A stretch of DNA of 64,000 nucleotides from Curvularia sp. ZM96 (lineage: Eukaryota > Ascomycota > Dothideomycetes > Pleosporales > Pleosporaceae), in the NCBI GenBank assembly GCA_022457065.1, contig JAJGBQ010000002.1:5022001-5086000 (forward strand), read 5' to 3'. Positions within the stretch are counted from its first letter, which is position 1, and every line of letters starts with the position of its first letter. Positions 33,721-44,600 of the stretch are shown here, one piece after another. Under the pieces are notes generated by a model that saw only the letters and a list, made by a program, of their open reading frames with translations, had not been told where the DNA came from and ran no database searches. A program made the translations under genes and the position numbers.

Positions 33721-35569
33721 ACGTAAAGCACCACCGAGAGGGCCACCCTACCGAGAGGGCCACTTTTTCTTGGCATTGCGAACTTCATGTACAAACAACA
33801 ATGCCTTAACAACAGAACGCGATACTAATCTAATAGGAAGGCCGAATTACTCTTACTATTTAGGCCTTTCGTACGGGTTAGTTTAAGAGCGTACAAAAAG
33901 CTATAGTAGCCTATAACGTGCGACATTAGTAGATCTCTCAACGGCTTCGAGGAATTACATCTCGACCTAATACGCAGCTAAATTGCCAAAAACTATCTAG
34001 AACTAAAGAGCAGATAATTATACAATATATTCTTAATCTAAACGCGCGTGGATTCGCCCCTAGACTATATAAGATATCTAATATAGCTAATAAACTATTA
34101 GCTATACGAGGCGCGACATCTATTAGCAAGAACTAGATAGAGCGATTCGTATCGCGTACGGCAGAGCTTAAGATAGCCTTTAATCAAGCAAAAGACCGCT
34201 AGAGAGTTCTTTAAGAAGATCTAGAGATTATTAACGCGTGGTTTTAGCTCGTACGAGAGATAATTAAGAAGTATAGGGTTTATTTAGACGACATCCACAA
34301 CTTTAATAAAACTAGCTTTTAGATAGGCGTAATTAGCTTAATAAAGGTAGTTACAGGCGCAGAGCGTCGTACGAGGCCTACTCTTACGCAGCCAGGCAAT
34401 CGCGAGTAGGTTACAGTTATTTAGAGTATCTACGCTACAGAATACGCTACCCCACCATTTATTATCTATAAGGGACGCGTCTATATCTCTACTTAGTACG
34501 AAGAAGCAGGTATACCGTACGATTAGAAGCTCTTAGTGTTAGAGAATAGCTAGACAAATAATGAGCTTAGTCTAGCGTGGTTAAAGCACTTTAATAACTA
34601 CATAAAGACGCGTTAGGTAAGGTCGTACAGACTACTTATTCTTAACGGCTATAAGAGCTACCTTAACTAAGAATTTAAGGATTACTATCTCGTACGAAAG
34701 ATCCTTACCCTCTATATGCCTACTTATTTATCGCACATACTCTAGCCACTTAACGTTATCTACTTTTCGTCTCTTAAGTAGAAGTACTCTTAACGCGTAC
34801 GAGACTTAGCACGCCACCACGTCTAGCATATTAATAAGGAACGCTTCCTGCTAGTCTTTCGAGACGCGTTTTTTAACGTATTTACGTCCAATAACTACAA
34901 AAAGGCCTTTAAGACAGTAGGGCTAGTCCCTATCGACGCGCAGAGAGTTATTAATCGCCTTAACGTACGTCTTTATACCCTACTACAAGAAGCTCAGCTA
35001 GAAATACTCTAGACGTTAAGGACACTAAGTAATTCGCACGAATTTAGATCACAATCGAAGCTTGTGAAAGACTCCTTCGTACGATTACTAACTACTATAT
35101 AAGAAAGCTTCTTAAAGCTTATTAAAGGAGCTAAGAAGATGCTATATAAAAACGTAATTATAGAGACCCGCGTACGAGAGCTTAAAGAGCAATTAGTAGA
35201 GGTAACAAAGCGCCAAGGGCGTAAACGAAAGCGGATTTAGACAGGCGGGGCACTAGACTTTAGTATAGGAGCATCGCAGGTAGCTAAAAGTACTTCTACT
35301 AGTCGTACGACATTAAAGAAGGCGCGTGGTAAGAGTAGTTAAGAAAGAGCTTAGCTAGGTCAACGGTACTATAGAACTTATAGGAGAGCAGGCTATAACT
35401 CTCGTACGTGCTAAAAAGATATAGAAGAAGATTCTAAATCTAATCTAAGTAAGTCGTACGAGGCCTCTATAGCTAGTGTAGAGTAATTTAAGTTTTCGTA
35501 CATGAAGTTCGCAATGCTAAGAAAAAGTGGCCCTCTCGGTGGGGTGGCCCTCTCGGTGGTGCTTTACGT
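33721..35569 (+). mobile_element. pogo-like DNA transposon copy B (1849 bp, RIPed)
   Basis: The terminal inverted repeats match copy A, with TA at 33719-33720 and 35570-35571. Ignoring stops, the plus strand gives a DDE_1 transposase relic. It has an HTH region near TKEQIIQYILNLNARGF, then NFNKTSF where NFDETGF is expected, LILNGYKSH where LDGH-SH is expected, and LQPLNV where LQPLDV is expected. Catalytic Asp codons have become Asn by G-to-A change. It is inserted near the right end of element D. Confidence 0.88.
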
Positions 35570-36559
35570 TATAGGTAATAGATAGTTTAGTAGGGTCTTA
35601 GCAAAAGTAGCTAGCGAACCTGTGTGGCTAGCGAACCCGTGAGGTACGTTAGCTAATAGAACCTCTATAGATTATAGAGACGGCATAATAAGACTAGAAA
35701 CAAGACTAGTATCTCTAGAGTTAGAAGGTATAAATAGTATACAAAGTATTAATATTATAGATCTTAGAATAGATAATATATTAATTAGCTATAATTAGTT
35801 AATAGATTATAACCTAATAATTAACTAGTACTTAAAGAAAGTACTTAGCCAAGAACCTACGCGCAAGATTACTAGAGTAAGAAAGTAGATACGCCTAATA
35901 AGTTAGAGCTTAATTTTAGAAGGGAGATTTAGCAAGATCTTACTATATAAGATCGCGAGAATCTATACGAAGAACTCTTAGAAAGTAGGAGTTATATAGA
36001 TAAAGCAAGTCGCGACTAAGAAGAATAGACTTCTACTACTAGATATACTAAAGATATATTAAATAGATAAGTTTAAAGAACTATTTAAAGAAAATAAGAC
36101 GACTAATTTAGTAGAGCACTAAGATTAGAATTATAAGATTATCTTAGAAGAAGAAGCTAAGCTAACGCTAGAAGGAATATACCTAATATTATCTAAGCAC
36201 GACGCTAAGCTAAGAAACTACCTATATAAGAACTTAAAGAAGAGATTTATTAGACTAGAATAAGATCTAATAGTCTTACCTATATTATTTATAAAGAAAC
36301 TTAATAGAAAGTAGCGACTATATATTAACTACTAATAGATAAACGCTAGTACTAGAAAAAACTAATATCTCTTACTACTTATATTAGAGCTTATAAATTA
36401 AGTTTAAAAAGCTAAGTAGTTTACAAAATTTAATATATAAGAAGAATTCTATAGAATATAAATTAAGAAAGAAGATAAATAGAAAATTATGTTTAAAATA
36501 AAGTATAGACTATATAAGTATATAGTTATACTATTTAGTTTAATAAACGCGCTAGTAAT

Positions 36560-36783
36560 TGTTAAGAGTGGATCTTAAGTGGAAGTAATATAAGACTTCT
36601 AGTGTTAAGACTCTAAGGTTAGTTTTCGCGGATAAAGTAATAGAGTAATATAAATAGTGTCTCTATAAGTAACTCTTATATTATACTTATATTTATAACT
36701 TAAGTTAAATATATTAAGCTATAAGAGTTTAATACCTATTACTATATACTAAATAAGAGTTATAATTGTATATAATTAATATA
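36560..36783. other. unassigned LTR-like segment to the left of copy C
   Basis: It begins TGTTAAGAGTGGATCTTAAG exactly where the gypsy G reverse transcriptase breaks off. The sequence continues on the far side of copy C (from 38635). A TGTT start at a breakpoint suggests the LTR of another retrotransposon, but no second copy or CA end was identified. Confidence 0.3.
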
Positions 36784-38632
36784 ACGTATTCCACCACCGA
36801 GAGTGCCACCCCACTAAGTGTGCCACTTTTTCTTAGCATCGCGAACTTCATATATAAAAACTTAAATTACTCTACACTAGCTATAGATGCTTCGTACGAC
36901 TTACTTATATCTAAAAGAGAATCTTCTTCTATATCTTTTTAGCACGTATAAGAGTTATAGCCTATCCTTCTACATATTCTATAGCGCCGTTAACCTAGTA
37001 AGGCCCTTTCTTAACTACTCTTACCCCGCGTCTTTTTTAATGTCGTACGACTAGTAGAACTATTTTCAGCTACTTGCGATGCCCCTACACTAAAGTCTAG
37101 TATCCCACCTGTCTGAATTCGCTTTCTTTTGCGCCCCTGGCGCTTTATTACTACTACTAATTACTCTTTAAGCTCTCGTACGCAGGCCTTTATAAGCACA
37201 TTCTTATATAGCATCTTCTTAGTCTCTTTAATAAGCTTTAAAAAGCCTTCTTATATAGTAGTTAGCGATTATATAATAGAGTCCTTTATAAGCTTTAATT
37301 ATAACCTAAATTTATACGAGTTACTTAGTGTTCTTAACGTCTAGAGTATTTCTAGCTAAGCTTCTTATAGTAGAGTTTAAAGACGTACGTTAAGACGATT
37401 AATAACTCTCTGCGCGTCGATAGGGACTAGCCCTACTACCTTAAAGGCCTTCTTATAGTTATTAGACGTAAACACGTTAAAAAACGCGTCTCGAAAGGCT
37501 AGAAGGAAGCGCTCCTTATTAATATGCTAGACGTAGTAGCGTGCTAAGTCTCGTACGCGTTAAGAGTACTTCTACTTAAGAGACGAAAAGTAGACAACGT
37601 TAAGTAGCTAGAGTATATACGATAAATAAGTAGGCATATAGAGGGTAAGGATCTTTCGTACGAGGTAGTAATTCTTAAATTCTTAGTTAAGATAGCTCTT
37701 ATAGCTATTAAGAATAAGTAGTTTGTACGACCCTACCTAACGCGTCTTTATGTAGTTATTAAAGTGCTTTAACTACACTAGACTAAGCTTATTATTCGTC
37801 TAGCTATTCTCTAACACTAAGAGCTTCTAATCGTACGGTATACCTGCTTCTTCGTACTAAGTAGAGATATAGACGCGTCCCTTATAGATAATAAATAGCG
37901 GGGTAGCGTATCCTATAGCGCAGATACTCTAAATAACTATAACCTACTCGCGATTATCTAGCTACGTGAGAGTAGGCCTCGTACAACGCTCTACGCCTGT
38001 AACTACCTTTATTAAGCTAATTACGCCTATCTAAAAGCTAGTTTTATTAAAGTTATAGATATCGTCTAAATAAACTCTATACTTCTTAATTGTCTCTCGT
38101 ACAAGCTTAAACCACGCGTTAATAATCTCTAGATCCTCTTACTAAGTTCTCTAACAATTCTTTGCCTAATTAAAAGCTATTTTAAGCTCTTCTATACGCG
38201 ATATAAATCGCTCTACCTAGTTCTTGCTAATAGGTGTCGCGTCTCGTATAGCTAATAGTTTATTAGCTATATCTAATACCTTACACAGCCTAGGGGCGAA
38301 TTCTCGCGAGTCTAGGTCAAGAATGTATCGTACGATAGTTTGCTCTTTAGACTTAGTTAGCTTCTAGCAGTTTAGCTGCGTTATAGGTCGAAAGGTGATT
38401 CCTTAAAGCCGCCAAGAGATCTGCTAATAATAGACGTTATAGGCTACTATAGCGCGTTAAATACTCTTAAACTAGCCTATACGATAGGCCTAAATAGCTA
38501 GACTAAGCCTACTTTCTTGTTAAGTAAATATCACGTTCTGTTGTTAAGGCATTATTTGTCGTACATGAAGTTCGCGATGCCAAGAAAAAGTGGCACACTT
38601 GGTGGGGTGGCACTCTCGGTGGTGGAATACGT
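36784..38632 (-). mobile_element. pogo-like DNA transposon copy C (1849 bp, variant ends, RIPed)
   Basis: Same length and interior as A and B, minus orientation, TA at 36782-36783 and 38633-38634. The ends are a variant: ACGTATTCCACCACCGAGAG, with GTGCCAC replacing GGCCAC in the repeated motif. The interior differs from A and B at more positions than A and B differ from each other. Confidence 0.87.
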
Positions 38633-38634
38633 TA

Positions 38635-39500
38635 GTAATTATATATAATTAGTATACTAGACTACGTATAATTAGCTTAAAGCTTAATTATATATAATTA
38701 ATAGAGTAATCGTAGATAATTACCTTCTAATTAGTTCTTTAGCTATATAATTGTTAATAATTAGTTACGTAATATATAGCGTAGTTAAGAAGAATTATAG
38801 CGCTTAGTAGTCGTAGCTTACTATACTATATTTCTTAAAACTAATTATAACTCTACTAGCGTAAGCTATTTTGCTTATTTATAATACTACTCTTCTTCTT
38901 TCTAGAATTCGTTCTTAAATTACGTACTTGCGTATCGTTATCTTATTAATAGCTAGAGCTTATCTTATAATTAAGATAAGTAGTAACTATATTCTTCTTT
39001 TTTTTTACTTCTTAAAAGCGTCGTTTACGCCTAAGTATAGAAATCTATTGTGCGAATTATTCTACTAAAGTTCTTTATAATTATTATTTCTTATAAGGTC
39101 TTATTTATTACGTTATACTAGAATTACGTCTTTATTATATAGAGTATACTCGTCTAGGTTAGAAGTATATTAACACGTTCTAGAAGTTATTAGATTAAAC
39201 TTATGATAAGTACTAGAAAAAGGTAGATAATAATAAAAAGTTATTAGTAGAGGTTATTTCGCGATTACTATAAAATAAGAAAATCTTAAAATAGGCTAAA
39301 GAGCGTGCTTAGCGTAAGATCTTATATCTTACGTTAGAAATAGAAGAAATAGAAGAGATAGAAGTAGTAGATAAGACTAACTATTCTATAGCTTTAATTA
39401 GTATAGCGCTCTCTTCTATAGTATAGACAACTCTAGATTTATTAGATAAGTTAGTTATATTATTAGGCGTTACCTACTTAAGTACTTCTTAAGGTACGTT
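38635..39500. other. AT-rich unassigned TE sequence with plus-strand coil-like relic
   Basis: From about 39190 to 39480 one plus-strand frame, interrupted only by RIP-type stops, gives a Lys/Glu/Ile/Leu-rich coil (for example LTLEIEEIEEIEVVDKTN). The protein is not identified. It lies antisense and downstream of the gypsy F pol relic. Confidence 0.35.
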
Positions 39501-42500
39501 TTCTTTTCTATAGTTCTTATAGCGTTATTAGATTATTATAGAACCTTTTTTTACTAGTTTTCTCTTTCTTTAGATACGCTCTTCTAGTATAGTAGTAGAT
39601 ATTATTTTATTTCTAGTATTTCTTTAATAGTTACTAATAATTTTATAGGTTAGCTTTAGGTTTCTATATATTTTCTAATTCTAGGTATTCCTTCTATTTA
39701 ACTAGCTATTTCTAGTAGAAGTCGTTATCTTAGAAATTATTCCTTCTAGTCTCTTAGTATTCTTAGAGGTCTTCTACGTTAAATTTATTATCTTCTTCTA
39801 TCTTATAGTAGAATATTTCTTGTAATAGCGTTTTAGAGTCTATAAGTTCTAATAGTTTAATATAGAATCTTAAGTATATCTTAGCGTCTAGTAGTAGGTC
39901 TAATATATAGGTTACTAGTCTATTTTACTTTAAGATTAAAAATAGTCTAACTTTAACGTTATCTAGTCTTTTACTTAGTTATTTTGTTTAAAGGTTCTTT
40001 ATAAGTAAGTATACTTTATCCCTTTTCTTTAGCTAAAGTACTATTTTTCTTTTCTAGTTAATATATAAAATACTCTAGCGTTATATCTTTTTAAGTAATT
40101 TTCGTAATTATTTATATATTTTTTTTATTTCTTTAGCTATAGTAATAGCTACTTCTATTTTTATACTTAGTAGTATTCTAGTAAAGAGATTTATATATCT
40201 CCCGTAGTTTATATAGAATAGTATCTATCCTATAGATTCTAATATTTTATTATTATACGCTAGTTATACTATTAGTAATAGTTATACCTAATTATTTTAC
40301 TAGTAGTTAGTATAAATACGTAAGTATATTTTTATAGTTCTATTTATTTTTTCTATTTATCTATTAGTTTCTAAGTAATAAGCTATAAATAGCTTTCTTT
40401 TCATTTCTATTATTACTATTAAGACTATCTAAAAGTTTAACGTAAAGAGCTTATCTCTATTACTAGTAATTAACTTTAGTATTCTATAGTTTCTTATAAT
40501 TCTACTATAGAATATATATATAAGTTATTCTATATTATAGTCTTTTCTAAATACGATATATACTACGTATTTAGTAAATCTATCTACTATAACTAAAATT
40601 ACGTTATAGCTAATATTAGTTATAGAGTCTTTTAAGACTAGTAGTTCTATTATAAAGTTTATAAAAATATCTATCTAGAATATATCTAGTAGTTCTTATA
40701 CTTATATTTCTCTATATAGTATATAAGTACTATACTTATTCTTTTAGTATTATTTATATTTAGTAGTAAAGGCTATAACTTTATTCTTTATTTTACTAAA
40801 TTTATAGCTTTACTAAATTAGTTCTATTATTCTAGTAATTCTAGAATATCTATATACTAGGTCATCGTAGTATTATTAAATAATCTCTTCTTACTAGTCT
40901 TTAGGTACGTTATTCTTAATTTTAAGTATTCTATTAATAGTTCTTACTAGTTCTAGAGATCTATCTTTATTTTACTTAAGTATCGTAGTATTAATAACTT
41001 CTTTAGTTCCTACGATATCTAGTTGTTAGCTAAGAGCGTCTACTCTACTATTTTCTTTTTCTAGTATATATATAATTTTAAATTTATATTACTCTAATAG
41101 CTTAGCCTATTAAGTCTAGTATTAATTAAGAGGTTTAGTAGTAGTAAAGTAAACTAAATTCTTATAATCTATATAGATAGTAAGTTCTAAGTAGCTTTCT
41201 ACGTATACTCTCTAATACTTTAGATATATAACTATTATAAATAGTTCCTTATCGTGTACGTTATATTATTCTTCTAGTTCTAAGAACTTTCTTAAGTAGT
41301 ATACTATTAGATACTATTTACTATTAATATAGATACTAGCGCAGCCTTCTAAAGCTAAGTCTAATACATTAGTTTTAAATTTTAGTAGTACTCCTAAAAT
41401 AAATATTCTAAAGTATAGTAGCGTAATATATACTTTCTTAAGTATCTTAAAAGTATTATTAGCCTTTTTATTCTAGTTCTATAAAGTATTTTTTCGTATA
41501 AGTCGTATTATTAGTATTATAATCTTAGAATAATTTTTAATAAATTCTTAGTTAAAGTTTATAAATCTAAGAAATAATTAAATATCTATAATATTCTTTA
41601 GTATTAGCTAGTTCTTAATAACTTTAATCTTTTCTTTACTTATTTATACTCTATTAGTCTCTACTACGTAGTCTAAAAAGTTAATCTTAGTCTTATAAAA
41701 TTTATACTTCTTTAGCTTAAGTTAAAGACTATAATTATTAAGAGCTTAAAGTACTTTTATAACGTGTCTAGTATAGTCCTTCTTATTCTCTAAGTAAATT
41801 AGAATATTATCTAGATAGATAATAATAAATATATCTAGATAGGGTCTAAGTACGTTATTAATAAGTTCTTAAAATATAGCTAGAGCGTTTATAAGTCTAA
41901 ATAGTATAACTATATATTTAAAGTATCTATATTTTATTTAAAAAACTATTTTCTATTTTTTACTTTTTACAATTCTAATAAGGTAGTATCTATCTCTAAG
42001 ATCTAGCGCTATAAAGATTTTTACTTAAGATAATTAATTCTAGAGTTCTCTATTATTTAGTAGTAGGTATTAATTCTTAACTATAATATTATTTAGTTTT
42101 CTATAGTTAACGTATAGTTAATCTATTCTATCTTTCTTAAGTATAAATATAACTAGATATTCTACTAGAGATTTTAATAGTTATATATATTCTTTCTTAA
42201 GAGACTTATCTAGATACTCTCGTAGTACTATAAGTTCTCGTTCTAATTATTAATAAATAGAGCTAAAAGTTAGTTACTTTTCTTTCTATAAATCTATCTT
42301 ATAATTCTAGAGCTAATATTTTAGTAACACCTATTTATCTACTATTTTCTAAAATAGATATTTAAATCTTCTATACTATTTAGAGATCTCTAGAGTTACG
42401 CTCTTCTTCTATTTACCTTTAGCTTTATAATCTATTAGCCTAGTATTAGTATCTACTAAGTTTAGCTTCTTATTAAGAGAACTACCTTTTAAGTACGCTT

Positions 42501-42982
42501 CTTTTTCTACGTTATTATACTACTTAGTAATATTACTCTTATCTACTATTAAACTCTACTAATATCTAGACTAGCTTATAGTTGCGCCTAGTCTATAGTA
42601 CTTGAATTAAAATACTTTTAACTTCTAGTTAATCTATAAGTTATATTTCTATAGCTATAAGAGTCCTAATATAATATTATAGATAGCTAGTCTAAGAACG
42701 TCTAGATTAATTTCCTTCTTATATTCTTAGATACTAAGCGTTACTTATTTAACTTCGTATATTATCTCGTTTTCTTTTAGTATTAATTTACTAGTAGTAA
42801 TATATAGTAGGTATAGATTTTATTTCTATAGCTATAAAAGGCCTACTTTTTTAGCTACGTGCGCTAAAACGTAGTTATTCTATACTTCTAAATCTACTAG
42901 TACCTATATCTATATTCTATTAAGCTTTACTATAAGCTTAATTAATTCTAGAGAGTTTACTAAGTTAATTTTCTTAGAGAGG
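39500..42982 (-). mobile_element. Ty3/gypsy retrotransposon F, pol relic, RIPed
   Basis: On the minus strand, from right to left and ignoring stops, the order is protease-like sequence (~42.9-42.7 kb, with VLVDLE where a DSGA-type motif is expected), reverse transcriptase (~42.25-41.7 kb, with IIYLDNILIY for the YxDD box), RNase H (~41.4-41.0 kb, HDKELFIIVIYLKYQRVYVES) and integrase (~40.9-40.2 kb). RT before integrase is the gypsy order. The right end is split by element E; the gag side may continue at 50269-50821. The left limit is approximate. Confidence 0.72.
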
Positions 42983-43250
42983 TGTAATAGCATAGGTAAG
43001 ACTAGTCAGATTAGTATTAGTAGTAGAGTCACTTAGAGGCATATATGAGTGCGTGGGACGTTAAATGAGCCTTAATTTAATAGACATCTATAGACTTTAT
43101 ACGAAAGAATATTAAAAATCTATAGAATAACTATATAGAATAGTCTATACTTATACTAGCTAATATAGGTCTAACTTAGATCTAGTTTAGCTTAATTCTA
43201 GATCTATTAGCTAAATAGCTACTAGATTAGTTTAATAGTATACTATTACA
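42983..43250 (-). repeat. 3' LTR of gypsy element E
   Basis: 268 bp, TGTAATAG...ATTACA ends. It aligns with 50001-50268 without indels; the observed differences are C/T or G/A transitions. Confidence 0.88.
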
Positions 43251-43265
43251 CTACTCCTCTCTCCT
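43251..43265 (-). other. polypurine tract of gypsy element E
   Basis: A purine-rich run on the minus strand abuts the 3' LTR, as expected for the plus-strand primer of reverse transcription. Confidence 0.65.
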
Positions 43266-44039
43266 AGTAGATAGCTAGTTCTATAGCTATACTATTATTT
43301 AATAATTTAGTCTTATTCCTTTCTTATAATATTATCTAGCTCTTACGCCTTTTATTAGGTATACTCTTAAGACTCTTCTAATATAGCTCTTTCTTATATA
43401 GCGCTATAGTTTATTTACTAGATAGCGTTATTTTTATTTACTATCTTTTCTAGACCCTAACCTAAGATAGGGCTAAAGTAGAGTAGTAAACTATTATCTT
43501 ACTTTTTATTTACTATATAGTATTATGTCTTACTATTACTTAGCGTAGAACCTTCTAGAGATACTTCTAAGCTACTAAGAACACCTATTCTATAGAGTAA
43601 ACTATTTAACCTAATATTATATAGTAATCTTACTTAGTCTTAAAGTAGATCTTAGGAGATATCTAGAGTAAGATAGTAAATAGGTATTCTTAGAGATAGT
43701 ATTATAGTCTAATAGTAGATTACGTATACTAAGACTATTTACTACTTTAGATATACTATAATAATAATAGTACTCTATCTAGCTCTTTTACTTCTTGTCT
43801 TTCTTATATATATAATACTACTTTATTATCTTACTAGCGCCCTCCTAGAGGCTTTCTAGATTATTTATATATATAGCGTCTACGCTCTTAGGCGTAGCGC
43901 TATTAGTATTAACTACGCGTTCCCGTCTAAGTTATTAGCTAAGTATACTTATTATATATAGTAGAAGAAGAAGTACTAGTTTATAAGTTACTTCTAGTTC
44001 TCTTATTTCTTTTTATAACTATAACTAACTTAGATAGGT

Positions 44040-44600
44040 ACTAGTCTACGTTAAGAAGAAGTTCGTTAAACTCTAGAAAATTCTAGAGAATTTTAAAGAT
44101 TACTAAAGATTAGGCGGGCTAGAGAAGAAGTAGACTACTCTAGAGGCGTCCTTAAAGGTAGCAGCTCGTGCCTTAAGTCTAAAAGTCTAGATAACTAAGA
44201 TCTAGAAGAAGAAGTAGTCTACTACTACTATTCTAGCTAAAAGTTACTAAGTCTTAATAGATATTAAGAGTATTCTTATTCGTCTTAAGAAGAGCGTTAC
44301 TAAGATTACTATAGTAGCTATTTAGAGTTAGACTTCTACTAGCTAGACTAGTAAGAAGAGTAAGAAGAAGAAAAAGAATAAGAAACGTAAGCGTCCTATA
44401 GAGAATAAGGCGCGCTATAGCTACTTCTTAAGTACTTTTATTAATAATAATCTCTCGTAAGAGAGGTCTATTATATTAGATACTCCTATTAAAGAGAAGT
44501 AGAGAGTACTTAGTAGTAGCGTGCTAGTCTAGCTAGGTTTAAGAGTAGACTAGTAGTAGCCTAGTTTTATTCTAGATACTTAATAAAAGTTTTTCTTTTT
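44040..44600 (+). other. antisense Lys-rich ORF relic in gypsy element E
   Basis: Between the integrase relic and the 3' LTR, a plus-strand frame (opposite to pol) stays coherent apart from TAG/TAA codons and encodes a basic region with runs such as KKSKKKKKNKKRKRP. It could be an accessory antisense ORF of the element or a remnant of another insertion. No homology is recognised. Confidence 0.35.

Larger units (their letters stand above)
31538..35649 (-). mobile_element. pogo-like element D, RIPed, containing a MITE and copy B
   Basis: The ends are ACGTACCTTACGGGTTCGCC and its inverse near 35600-35649, flanked by TA (31536-31537 and 35650-35651). Removing the nested MITE and copy B with their TA duplications leaves about 1872 bp, close to the 1849 bp of family A-C. 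The minus-strand relic around 32880-33100 is clearly homologous to the transposase of copy A. The ends differ in sequence, so D is a distinct related family. Confidence 0.82.
29261..36559 (+). mobile_element. Ty3/gypsy retrotransposon G, RIPed, interrupted by elements A and D
   Basis: Gypsy sequence is readable in three pieces: before 29359, 31208-31537 and 35652-36559. The last piece, read with RIP stops ignored, gives the reverse-transcriptase N-terminal half: an H/K-rich entry followed by motifs like LTLEGIYLILSKHDAKL, LFIKKLNRKQRLYINYQQ-type and FTKFNIQEEFYRI. It stops abruptly inside RT at about 36559, where a different sequence starts. The ends and LTRs of this element are not resolved. 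The left limit at 29261 is only the start of AT-rich sequence. Confidence 0.6.

Noticed and set aside
36560..36783. Solo LTR of a Copia-type element
   Set aside because: Only a TGTT start at a breakpoint is visible; no matching second copy or defined end, so no family call was made.
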